Positions 53,606-61,338 of a stretch of DNA of 64,000 nucleotides are shown here, piece after piece. The translations under genes and the position numbers were made by a program. The notes beneath the pieces were generated by a model that was not told the DNA's origin, searched no databases, and worked only from the letters and a program-made list of their open reading frames with translations. Positions within the stretch are counted from its first letter, which is position 1, and every line of letters starts with the position of its first letter. Origin of the DNA: Nocardioides albertanoniae (GTDB lineage: Bacteria > Actinomycetota > Actinomycetes > Propionibacteriales > Nocardioidaceae); the NCBI RefSeq assembly GCF_006716315.1, contig NZ_VFOV01000001.1, positions 2,000,501-2,064,500 on the forward strand. The letters are read 5' to 3'.

Positions 53606-54967
53606 TCAGATGCGGGTCAGGCTGATCGGGTTGCCGTCCTTGGGGAAGGGCAGCGAGCTGTTGTCGAGCGGCGCGCGGTAGGCAGGAGCGACGCTCCACC
53701 GGTAGCCGCGCAGGAGCCGGTGCAGGATCGACTTGATCTCGAGCCCGGCGAAGTAGAGACCGATGCACTTGTGCACGCCGCCGCCGAACGGCTCCCACGC
53801 CATCCGGTGGCTCTTGTCCTCGCGGCGCTCCGGGCCGAATCGCTCGGGGTCGAAGACGGCCGGGTTGGTCCAGTAACGCTCCATCATGTGGCTGAACTGG
53901 ACCCCGACCATCACCGCGGTGTCCTCGGGGATGCGTACGCCGAGGAGGTCGGTCTCCTTGACCGTACGCCGCATCAGCGCCGGCACCGGGGCCCGCAGCC
54001 GCAGCGACTCCTTCATCACCAGGTCGAGGCTCTGCAGGCCCTCGATCTCGGCCATCGAGGGCGCCGGGCCGAGAGCCCGCGACTCCTCGCGGCAGCGTTG
54101 CTGCCACTCGGGATGCTGGCCCAGAAGCTGCAGCATCGTCGAGGTGGTGATGGTCGAGGTGTCGTGAGCGGCCATCATCAAGAAGATCATGTGGTTGATG
54201 ACGTCGTCGTCGCTGAACCGCTCGCCGTCGTCGGTCTCGAGGTGGCACAGCACGGAGAAGATGTCGTCGGTCGCCGTCGCGCGCTTGGCCGGGAGATAGC
54301 CACGAAGGAACTCCTCGAGCACCCTCCGTCCGCGGAACGCGCGGCCCCAACGGGTCAACGGCACATCGCCGCGTACGACCCCGGAGGCAGCTTGCACGCA
54401 GGCGATGAACGCCTTGTTGACCCGCTCCATCTCGGCCCGGGTGGTGTGCGTCGCGCCGCCCATGAAGATGTCGGCGGCGATGTCGAGGGTGAGCTGCTTG
54501 AGCTGCGGGTAGGCCTTGAACCGCGGCGTCGGGTCCCACGCGCGCATGCCCTGCTCGATCGCGGGATGCATCGCGGTGGTATAGGCGGCGAGCCGGTCGC
54601 GGGTGAAGGCCTCCTGCATGATGCGGCGGTGCACGTGATGCTCGCCGAAGTCGAGCAGCATCAGCCCACGGTCGAAGAACGGGCCGACGATCTGACCCCA
54701 CGCCGGCCCGTTGGCGAAGGCCTTGTCCTTGTTGCGCAGCACCGCGTCACAGGCGTCCGGCCCGAGCACGACCACGCCGGACTCGCCGGCCCGGAAGAAC
54801 GGCGAGACCGGCCCGTACGTCTCCCACTGGTGCCGGTAGAAGCCGACCGGGTCGCGCGCGTAGTCGAGCAGCCTGCCGACCCAGGGAAGACCGTGGTCGC
54901 CCGGAGCCAGCGGAGGGATCTCGCGCAGCGGCTCCGTGGGTGTGCGGCTCATCATGTCTGAACTCAT
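53606..54967 (-). CDS. Cytochrome P450
   Basis: 453-aa P450 monooxygenase. Heme-binding FGGGVHKCIG with Cys401, I-helix MMAAHDTSTIT near 245, and K-helix ESLR. ATG at 54967 follows GGAGG by 6 nt; upstream in-frame starts would include that site. The overall shape resembles CYP51/CYP136-like actinobacterial P450s rather than class I camphor types, but I cannot place the subfamily. It is the first gene of the operon and lies 44 nt from a KstR-like operator. Confidence 0.93.
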   Translation of the reverse strand: MSSDMMSRTPTEPLREIPPLAPGDHGLPWVGRLLDYARDPVGFYRHQWETYGPVSPFFRAGESGVVVLGPDACDAVLRNKDKAFANGPAWGQIVGPFFDRGLMLLDFGEHHVHRRIMQEAFTRDRLAAYTTAMHPAIEQGMRAWDPTPRFKAYPQLKQLTLDIAADIFMGGATHTTRAEMERVNKAFIACVQAASGVVRGDVPLTRWGRAFRGRRVLEEFLRGYLPAKRATATDDIFSVLCHLETDDGERFSDDDVINHMIFLMMAAHDTSTITTSTMLQLLGQHPEWQQRCREESRALGPAPSMAEIEGLQSLDLVMKESLRLRAPVPALMRRTVKETDLLGVRIPEDTAVMVGVQFSHMMERYWTNPAVFDPERFGPERREDKSHRMAWEPFGGGVHKCIGLYFAGLEIKSILHRLLRGYRWSVAPAYRAPLDNSSLPFPKDGNPISLTRI

Positions 54968-55010
54968 CTGTGACCTCCCGGTCCCGAGTGCCCTGCTGAG
55001 GCTAGTCAAC

Positions 55011-55024
55011 TAGAACGTGTTCCC
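55011..55024. promoter_or_regulatory. KstR-like operator (TNNAACNNGTTNNA)
   Basis: TAGAACGTGTTCCC matches the KstR consensus TNNAACNNGTTNNA at all fixed positions except the last (C for A). It is located 44-57 nt upstream of the P450 start and about 110 nt before the divergent flavin monooxygenase. TetR-type regulators of steroid and fatty-acid catabolism bind such sites. No TetR gene is in the window. Confidence 0.55.
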
Positions 55025-55131
55025 GCAGCCGTTCGTTCCAGTGGCTGGGCGTCCGGGGGCAGGTGTCGGGCGCTGGGCCGGCCGGAGGCCGGGCCGGGCA
55101 TGGATGGAGCGGTCGTGGTGTTGAGGAGTGC

Positions 55132-56304
55132 GTGGAGAGCTACGAGTCCGTCGTGATCGGTGCCGGTCAGGCCGGGTTGTCGGCGTCCTATCACCTGCGC
55201 CGGCTCGGCGTACGCCACGTCGTGCTCGACGCCGAGCCGCGCCCCGGTGGCGCCTGGCAGCACCGCTGGGACTCGCTGACCATGCAGGACGTCCACGGCG
55301 TCGCCGACCTTCCCGACGGGCTGGCGCCGGGCGGCTCGGGGGAGCGGGCCAACCAGGCGGTGCCGACCTGGTTCTCCGCCTATGAGGCGACGCACGACCT
55401 TCCCGTGATCCGGCCGGTGAAGGTCGCCTCGGTCACGTCGGTCGGTGACCTGCTGGCGGTGACATCCGCCGACGGCCGCACCTGGCTCACCCGCACGATC
55501 GTCAACGCGACCGGCACCTGGACCCGGCCGTTCGTGCCGCGCTACCCGGGCGCGGAGACGTTCCTGGGCGAGCAGGTGCACACCCACGACTACCCGGGCG
55601 CCGAGCATTTCCGCGGCAAGCGGGTGCTCGTGGTCGGCGGCGGAGCCTCGGCGGTGCAGTTCCTCGGCGAGCTGGCACCGGTCACCTCGGTGCTGTGGGC
55701 GACGCGCCGTGAGCCGGTGTGGCGCTCCGACTTCGACGCCTCACGTGGGCGTGAGGCGGTGGCGATGGTCGCCGAACGCGTCGAGGCCGGTCTGCCGCCG
55801 GCCAGCGTCGTCAGCGTCACCGGTCTCTCGCTGCGTCCTCAGGAGCAGGAGGCCGCCAGGCTCGGGGTCTACGAGCGTCGCCGGCCGATGTTCACCCGGA
55901 TCGAACCGCACGGGGTGTCGTGGTCGGGCCCGCTCGCCGACGGCGAGACCGCCTACGAGCCGGTCGACGCGATCTTGTGGGCCACCGGGTTCCGGCCCGC
56001 CGTCACGCATCTCGCTCCGTTGCGGTTGCGCAGCGAGCACGGCGGGATCCCGCTGCTGCGTGGATCTGCCGATGTGCAGACCGCGGTCACTGCCGCGTAC
56101 GACTCGCGGGTGCAGCTCGTCGGCTACGGCCCCTCGGCCAGCACCATCGGGGCCAGTCGTGCCGGTCGCGCCGCTGCTCTCGCCGTACGCCGCGAGCTGG
56201 AGGCCGGGCTGGAGGCCGGGCCGGGAGACGGGTCTGGAGACGGGCCGGTCAGATCGCGCCGAGATCAGCCGATAGCCAGTGCTCCGGCGTCAGCCGGATC
56301 GTGA
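55132..56304 (+). CDS. NAD(P)/FAD-dependent monooxygenase (YUCCA/TrkA-like)
   Basis: 390-aa flavoprotein. FAD motif GAGQAGLS (10-17), RPGGAWQHRWDSL near 44-56, NADPH motif GGGASAVQFLGEL near 165, and ATGFRPAVTHLAPL near 285, typical of FMO-like proteins without the BVMO fingerprint. GTG at 55132 with GAGGAG close upstream. Divergent from the P450 operon and possibly controlled with it. Its last 56 bp overlap the PNPOx gene on the other strand. Reaction unknown: N- or S-oxygenation or ketone oxidation are possible. Confidence 0.85.
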   Translation: MESYESVVIGAGQAGLSASYHLRRLGVRHVVLDAEPRPGGAWQHRWDSLTMQDVHGVADLPDGLAPGGSGERANQAVPTWFSAYEATHDLPVIRPVKVASVTSVGDLLAVTSADGRTWLTRTIVNATGTWTRPFVPRYPGAETFLGEQVHTHDYPGAEHFRGKRVLVVGGGASAVQFLGELAPVTSVLWATRREPVWRSDFDASRGREAVAMVAERVEAGLPPASVVSVTGLSLRPQEQEAARLGVYERRRPMFTRIEPHGVSWSGPLADGETAYEPVDAILWATGFRPAVTHLAPLRLRSEHGGIPLLRGSADVQTAVTAAYDSRVQLVGYGPSASTIGASRAGRAAALAVRRELEAGLEAGPGDGSGDGPVRSRRDQPIASAPASAGS

Positions 56305-56668
56305 CCTCGGGTGGGTAGTTCGCCGCCTCGGTGAGATAGGGGCCGACCGCGTCGGGCGGCAGATACCGGCGCGCCATCGCCTCCATGTCGCCCTCCGCGG
56401 CATCCTCGATCTTGACGGGTCCCTCGATCGATACGTAGCGGATCGTCGGGTCGAGGCGCTCGACCATCAGCGTGCATCGTCCGGCGGCGCTGATCAGCCT
56501 GGCTTTCAGGGAGTCTTTGCCGGTGACGAACCATGCCTCGCCGCCGGGGGAGTAGTCGTACCAGATCGGGACTGTCAGGGGGCCTCTGCCGTTCTCTCGG
56601 GCTACCGAGAGGGCGGCGATAAGGGGTTGTGCCAGGAGCTCTTGGCGGTCTGCTGGTGGGATTGGCAT
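56249..56668 (-). CDS. PNPOx-like flavin/F420-binding split-barrel protein
   Basis: 139-aa split-barrel protein: AALSVARENGRGPLTVPIWYDYSPGGEAWFVTGKDSLKARLISAAGRCTLMVER is the common start of pyridoxamine-phosphate-oxidase-like proteins that bind FMN or F420, and YVSIEGPVKIED follows. ATG at 56668 is chosen for the family start; a longer frame upstream lies in a non-coding region. Convergent with the flavin monooxygenase, overlapping its end by 56 bp. Confidence 0.82.
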   Translation of the reverse strand: MPIPPADRQELLAQPLIAALSVARENGRGPLTVPIWYDYSPGGEAWFVTGKDSLKARLISAAGRCTLMVERLDPTIRYVSIEGPVKIEDAAEGDMEAMARRYLPPDAVGPYLTEAANYPPEVTIRLTPEHWLSADLGAI

Positions 56669-56931
56669 GTCTTTTACGGTACGTCGGGGTGGGGGTGTTG
56701 CGGGGCTCCCTGTCGGATCGTTTCTTGTTGGGGCTGGTGTGTGCCGCCGACCCTTTCTTCGAGAAAAGATTTGGCTGGTTATCGGGGCGGCGGCACCGGT
56801 GTGGTCGGGAGGCGTTGCTGTTGGTTCGCTGCCGCAAAAAGGTGCGTTGACCTGCGGAAATGACTGGCATTGCTCAAAGGTAGAGAGTAAAATTTGGGTA
56901 TCTAAAGGGCACCTTTGGGAGGAGGCCAGCA
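56669..56931. other. AT-richer intergenic region before HNH gene
   Basis: 263 bp without a convincing gene and noticeably less GC-rich than the surroundings. A TAAAAT hexamer at 56888-56893 could be the -10 of the HNH gene, 38 nt upstream; no good -35 was found. AAAGG-GCA-CCTTT forms a small dyad just before the ribosome site GGGAGGAGG. Confidence 0.5.
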
Positions 56932-58206
56932 ATGAGCGTCGAGAACCACTTCGGTCACTGGGGCACCAGCCCCAGTGACCCGGTTACGACTGCTCTTGCT
57001 GGCATCGAAACCGCTCTGGGTGACCTGCTCGCGATGGATCCCGCTTATTGGCGAACCAGTCAGAAGAAGGACGTCCTTGTACGGCTTCAGCACCTCAAGG
57101 CGCAGCAGGCTGCGCTCGAGCTGCGCGTGCTCGCGACGGCTGGCGATATCGCTGAGGAGACCGGCGATAAGGATGCGTCTGCGTGGATGCGGGCCGAGCT
57201 GCTCGTCGACAAAGGCGTGGCCCGTTCGAGGATCAAGTTCGCCGTTGCCGTGTCCAAGCACGAGCTGCTCGCGACCGGCCTTGCCGACGGTGTGGTCTCC
57301 CACGACAAGGCCCAAGTGATCACCAAAGCACTGGACGCAATCGAGACCAACCCCGCCGCGAGCACCGAAGACCTGCTGCTCGCCGAGAAACTCCTCGTCG
57401 ACTACGCCACCCACCTGACCGCCAACGAACTACGCATCGTTGGGAAGCGGATCCTGGTCGAGATCGACCCAGCCCGTTTCGAAGACGCTGAAGCGAAGGC
57501 ACACCTGGCTGAAGAAGAACGTGCCCAGCAGAAGACCGCGCTGCGGATCTGGGACAACCATGACGGCACGGTTGGCTTCGACGGTGTCCTGCCGGTAGCG
57601 CTGGGGATGAGGTTCAAGACCCATGTCGAGGCCTGGGCACAGCCCCGCAAGCAACAGATCGTCGAGAAGGGCACCCCGCTGCCCTCGTGGGAGCGACTGA
57701 TGGGACAAGGCCTCGCCCGCCTGCTGGAGACCATCGACCCTGACGCTCTGCCCCGCCACGGCGGCGACGCGACCACCATCAACGTCGTGATCTCGCTCGA
57801 GGAACTCCGCAAAGAGCTCGGCACGGCGATCTTGGGGTTCGACGAGACCAACGGCACCACCATCTCTGCGGCCGAGGCTCGGAAGATGGCCTGCAATGCC
57901 ACGATCATCCCGTGGGTGCTCGGTAGTGACGGCCAGGTGCTTGATGCGGGTCGTTCGAGCAGGTTCTTCCAGCCGATCCAGCGCAAGGCGCTGAGGTTGC
58001 AGCAGAAGTGCTGCCAGGCCGAGGGCTGTGACATGCCGCCGGAGTGGTGCGACGCGCATCATCTGACCGCCTGGTCACTCGGCGGGAAGACAGATCTCGC
58101 AGACGGCGTACTGCTGTGTCCGCATCACCACCGGATGGCCCACGCCCCGGCTTATGTCCATGAACGACTGCCTGACGGGACCGTTCGATTCGCCCGACGG
58201 TCCTAG
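56932..58206 (+). CDS. DUF222/HNH endonuclease-domain protein (13E12 family)
   Basis: 424 aa. The N-terminal DUF222 domain is helical (LAGIETALGDLLAMDPAYWRT ... AALELRVLATAGDIAE), and the C-terminal HNH nuclease is C-x6-DMPPEWCDAHHLTAWSLGGKTDLADGVLLCPHHHRMAH. GGGAGGAGG precedes the ATG. Codons are less GC-rich than in most neighbours. This family is multicopy in actinobacterial genomes (the REP13E12 type in mycobacteria) and may be mobile or defence-related; function is unproven. The window shows a single copy. Confidence 0.88.
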   Translation: MSVENHFGHWGTSPSDPVTTALAGIETALGDLLAMDPAYWRTSQKKDVLVRLQHLKAQQAALELRVLATAGDIAEETGDKDASAWMRAELLVDKGVARSRIKFAVAVSKHELLATGLADGVVSHDKAQVITKALDAIETNPAASTEDLLLAEKLLVDYATHLTANELRIVGKRILVEIDPARFEDAEAKAHLAEEERAQQKTALRIWDNHDGTVGFDGVLPVALGMRFKTHVEAWAQPRKQQIVEKGTPLPSWERLMGQGLARLLETIDPDALPRHGGDATTINVVISLEELRKELGTAILGFDETNGTTISAAEARKMACNATIIPWVLGSDGQVLDAGRSSRFFQPIQRKALRLQQKCCQAEGCDMPPEWCDAHHLTAWSLGGKTDLADGVLLCPHHHRMAHAPAYVHERLPDGTVRFARRS

Positions 58207-58775
58207 CCTCGAGCCCCCGGCTTGGGATGGGCGGCGTTGAAGCGGGCCTTCTTCTCGCGGTTGCCGCAGGTGTTCATGTCGCACCATCGGCGGGTGCGGC
58301 TTCGGCTGGTGTCGAAGAAGGCTGCCTGGCAGGTCGGTGAAGCGCACAGGGCCAGCTTGCCGTCCCGCTCGCCGGAGATGATGGCGATCGCGTCGGCGGC
58401 GATCACGCCTAGTGCGTCGTGCAGGCCGGAGGTCGGGCTCAGGTGCCATCGTCGCTCGCCGTCGGGGGTGAGGATCGCGGTCGCGCGGCCTCTGGAGGTG
58501 TGGTCGTTGATCACGTCCACGGCGGGTGCGGGGAGGGCTTCGAGGGCGGCGGCTGCTGTCGCGGCGGCGTGGATCGACTCCCGCAGCTCGATGGCGAGGT
58601 CCAGCTGGGCAAGGGTGCAGGAGTCCACGGTCAGGTCGTAGGCGGCCAGCCAGTCGAGGAGACGCTGGGGCGTCGGGATCCGCTCCACGGGGTTGCCGTG
58701 ACGCTCCGAGAGGGTCCCGGTGAAGCTGGTGGCCAGCACGCTGCCTAGGCGGAAGTCGGGGAGTCCAGCAGGCAT
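58203..58775 (-). CDS. CGNR zinc-finger / ABATE-domain regulator
   Basis: 190 aa. The N-terminal ABATE-like stress domain has LGSVLATSFTGTLSERHGNPVERIPTPQRLLDWL, and the C-terminal CGNR zinc finger is CASPTCQAAFFDTSRSRTRRWCDMNTCGNR, the pattern of putative DNA-binding stress regulators. It is divergent from the epoxide hydrolase across an 80-bp gap with an inverted repeat. Its stop overlaps the HNH gene stop by 4 bp. Confidence 0.86.
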   Translation of the reverse strand: MPAGLPDFRLGSVLATSFTGTLSERHGNPVERIPTPQRLLDWLAAYDLTVDSCTLAQLDLAIELRESIHAAATAAAALEALPAPAVDVINDHTSRGRATAILTPDGERRWHLSPTSGLHDALGVIAADAIAIISGERDGKLALCASPTCQAAFFDTSRSRTRRWCDMNTCGNREKKARFNAAHPKPGARG

Positions 58776-58814
58776 GGAACCACCATAGTCGGTTGCTGCT
58801 TTCTGGTACGCATG

Positions 58815-58839
58815 CTAGAACCGGCTATGACGGTTCTAG
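58815..58839. promoter_or_regulatory. Operator between CGNR regulator and epoxide hydrolase
   Basis: CTAGAACCG - 7 nt - CGGTTCTAG, a perfect 9-bp inverted repeat in the divergent region, 18 nt before the epoxide hydrolase start and 40 nt from the CGNR start. A TTGCTG hexamer lies upstream near 58793, so the dyad overlaps or follows a promoter, as expected of a repressor site. The adjacent regulator is the obvious candidate. Confidence 0.6.
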
Positions 58840-58856
58840 TCATCTCAGGAGGTCAC

Positions 58857-60035
58857 ATGTCTGGTCCGGGAAGCGACGTACGGCCGTTCGAGGCTCGCGC
58901 GAGCGACGCCGACCTCGAGGATCTGCGGGTGCGGTTGGGTGCAGCACGGCTGCCCGAGGCCGAGACGGTGGATGCTGCGGCGTCGGGCCGAGGTCGGTGG
59001 GAGCAGGGTGTGCCGCTTGCCGACCTCGTCGATCTCGTGGAGCACTGGCGCACGGCGTACGACTGGCGGGCGTTCGAAGCGCGCCTCGACCGGATCGGGC
59101 AGTTCCGCACGGTCATCTACGGTCTGGGGATCCACTTCCTGCACCGTCGGTCCTCGCGGTCGGACGCCACACCGCTGATCCTGACGCATGGCTGGCCCGG
59201 CAGCGTCGTCGAGTTCGTCGACGTCATCGACGAGCTCGTCGAGCCGGCGGACCCGCGTGCACCGGCGTTCCACGTCGTGGCGCCCTCGCTCCCCGGCTTC
59301 GGGCACAGCGACAGGCCGACCACCACCGGATGGGGCACGGAGAAGATCGCGGCCGCGTGGGTGGAGCTGATGGGGAGGCTCGGCTACGACAGGTTCCTCG
59401 CGCACGGCGGCGACTGGGGAGGCAACATCACCACGGTCCTCGCCGGAAGGTTCCCCGAGTACGTCCTCGGCATCCACACCACGTTCGCCGACGCGCCGCC
59501 CGGGCTGACCACCGACGGGCTGACGGAGCTCGAGCGCAGGTGGACCGAGGAGACCTGCGACTTCTACGCGGGCCCCCGCGGGGCGTACGCGAAACAGCAG
59601 GCGACCAGGCCGCAGACCATCGGCTACTCGCTCGTCGACTCACCCGTCGGCCTCCTGGCGTGGATCCTCGACAAGTTCGCCGAGTGGTCCGACACCGATG
59701 ACAGCCCGTTCGAGACGATCTCCACAGACCGTGTGCTCGACGACGTCACCCTCTACTGGCTCACCCGGACGGGCGCATCGGCGGCGCGTATCTACTACGA
59801 GAGCCACAGCTCGCTCGACCCCGAGCTCCGAGTGGAGGTGCCGTCGGCGATCACGATGTATCCCCGAGACATCGAGAAGTGTCCGCGGCCCTGGGCCCAG
59901 GAGCGGTATCGGCAGATCGTCCGGTGGCGGGAACCCGCGCACGGCGGGCACTTCCCGTCGCTGGAGCTGCCCGGCTTCTTCGTCAAGGATCTCCGCGACG
60001 GGCTGACGGCGGTGTTGGACGCCCGGGCAGACTGA
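58857..60035 (+). CDS. Epoxide hydrolase (EHN-domain, microsomal type)
   Basis: 392-aa alpha/beta hydrolase opening epoxides to diols. An N-terminal EHN lid (VRPFEARASDADLEDLRVRLGAARLPE), oxyanion loop HGWPGS (111-116), nucleophile Asp186 in GGDWGG, and catalytic His365 in GGHF. YESH near 320 is the usual tyrosine region. ATG at 58857 follows AGGAGG by 4 nt. Divergent from the CGNR regulator, which may sense a toxic epoxide. The natural substrate is unknown; juvenile-hormone-like or xenobiotic epoxides are typical of the family. Confidence 0.92.
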   Translation: MSGPGSDVRPFEARASDADLEDLRVRLGAARLPEAETVDAAASGRGRWEQGVPLADLVDLVEHWRTAYDWRAFEARLDRIGQFRTVIYGLGIHFLHRRSSRSDATPLILTHGWPGSVVEFVDVIDELVEPADPRAPAFHVVAPSLPGFGHSDRPTTTGWGTEKIAAAWVELMGRLGYDRFLAHGGDWGGNITTVLAGRFPEYVLGIHTTFADAPPGLTTDGLTELERRWTEETCDFYAGPRGAYAKQQATRPQTIGYSLVDSPVGLLAWILDKFAEWSDTDDSPFETISTDRVLDDVTLYWLTRTGASAARIYYESHSSLDPELRVEVPSAITMYPRDIEKCPRPWAQERYRQIVRWREPAHGGHFPSLELPGFFVKDLRDGLTAVLDARAD

Positions 60036-60040
60036 AGGGC

Positions 60041-60736
60041 ATGCGACGGATCGGCGTGCTGGGCGGGATGAGCTGGGAGTCGACGGCGGAGTACTACCGC
60101 CTGCTCAACGAGATCGCGGCCGAGCGGCTCGGTGGGTTGCACTCGGCCGACCTGCTCGTACGCTCGGTCGACTTCGCCGACATCGAGGAGATGCAGGCTG
60201 CCGGCGACTGGGAGCGGGCGGGGGTCCGACTCGCCGAGGAGGCGGCGACGCTCCATGCCGCGGGGGCCGAGATCATCGTGCTGGCCACCAACACGATGCA
60301 CAAGGTCGCCCAGGCGATGGAGCAGGCGTACGGCGATCGCTTCCTGCACCTGGCAGACACGACGGCGGCAGCGGTGAAGGCGGCGGGAGTGCGGCGCGTC
60401 GGGCTCCTCGGCACCGGGTTCACGATGTCGCAGCCGTTCTACGCCGACCGGCTTCGCGGGCATGGGCTCGACGTCGCGGTGCCCGGCGCGGCCGACCAGG
60501 AGACGGTGCACCGGATCATCTACGAAGAGCTCTGCCGGGGTGCGTTCCTGGACAGCTCCCGGCAGGCGTACGTCGAGGTCATCGACCGGCTCGTCGCCGA
60601 CGGGTGCGAGGGGGTGATCCTCGGGTGCACCGAGATCGAGCTGCTGCTGCCGATGGAGTCCTCTGGAGGCGTGCGGCTGTTCCCGACGACACGGCTGCAC
60701 TGCGAGGCAGCGGTCGAGGCGGCACTGAGCTCGTAG
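60041..60736 (+). CDS. Aspartate/glutamate racemase family protein
   Basis: 231-aa PLP-independent racemase. GGMSWESTAEYYRLLNE at the start and two catalytic positions: Thr83 in LATNTMHK and Cys196 in ILGCTEIELL. Thr in place of the first cysteine is the arrangement of the E. coli L-aspartate/glutamate racemase subgroup (Thr83/Cys197). The ATG follows the epoxide hydrolase stop by 5 nt, so they may share a transcript although the functions are unrelated. Convergent with the GNAT gene, 7 nt away. Confidence 0.9.
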   Translation: MRRIGVLGGMSWESTAEYYRLLNEIAAERLGGLHSADLLVRSVDFADIEEMQAAGDWERAGVRLAEEAATLHAAGAEIIVLATNTMHKVAQAMEQAYGDRFLHLADTTAAAVKAAGVRRVGLLGTGFTMSQPFYADRLRGHGLDVAVPGAADQETVHRIIYEELCRGAFLDSSRQAYVEVIDRLVADGCEGVILGCTEIELLLPMESSGGVRLFPTTRLHCEAAVEAALSS

Positions 60737-60743
60737 TCAGCTC

Positions 60744-61334
60744 TTAGCGCCTGGCCGCGGCCCACTCCTCGGCGAGGATCGCGTAGGAGAGACCGTCGAG
60801 CCAGCCGCGCGAACGGTGCAGCGACTCCTTGACGGTGTGGCCCTCGCGGCGCATCCCGAGGCGCTCCATCAGGCGCCAGGAGGCCGAGTTGTCGGCGAAG
60901 CACTCGGCGATGACGCGGCGCAGCCCCAGGGAGCCGAAGCAGACATCGAGCACCGCGCGCACCGCCTCGGTGGCGTAGCCGCTGCCCTGGTGGGCGGGCG
61001 CCAGGGTCCAGCCGAGCTCGGCCTGGGTGCCGATGGCCTGCTCGCGCACCTCGGTCTGCGACCACGGATCGGTGACGCGCAGCATCAGGTCACCCACGAT
61101 GGCGCCGTCGCGCTCGATGACCAGGGCGCTCTGCGCCACCTCGGGGTGCTCGAAGACCCGTCGGTAGGCGTGGACGTCGGGGAACTCGGTCGTCACCCAC
61201 TCGGCCACCTCGGGAAGGCTCCGGAACGCCCAGGTCGGCTCGATGTCGGCGGGCTCGAAACGGCGGATGACGAGACGCTCGGTGAGCAGCGGCCACGCGG
61301 CCTTCTCGAGCGGATCCGGTCGGGTCTCGATCAT
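60744..61334 (-). CDS. GNAT acetyltransferase, RimJ/RimL-like
   Basis: 196-aa GNAT. It starts PLLTERLVIRRFEPADIEPTWAF, with AELGWTLAPAHQGSGYATEAVRAVLDVCFGSLGLRRVIAECFADNSASWRLMERLGMRREG carrying the acetyl-CoA loop. ATG at 61334 is 4 nt after the end of the helD gene, so the two form an operon. RimJ-like members acetylate protein N-termini or small molecules; whether this one modifies a drug or RNA polymerase partner is unknown. Confidence 0.85.
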   Translation of the reverse strand: MIETRPDPLEKAAWPLLTERLVIRRFEPADIEPTWAFRSLPEVAEWVTTEFPDVHAYRRVFEHPEVAQSALVIERDGAIVGDLMLRVTDPWSQTEVREQAIGTQAELGWTLAPAHQGSGYATEAVRAVLDVCFGSLGLRRVIAECFADNSASWRLMERLGMRREGHTVKESLHRSRGWLDGLSYAILAEEWAAARR

Positions 61335-61338
61335 GCGC

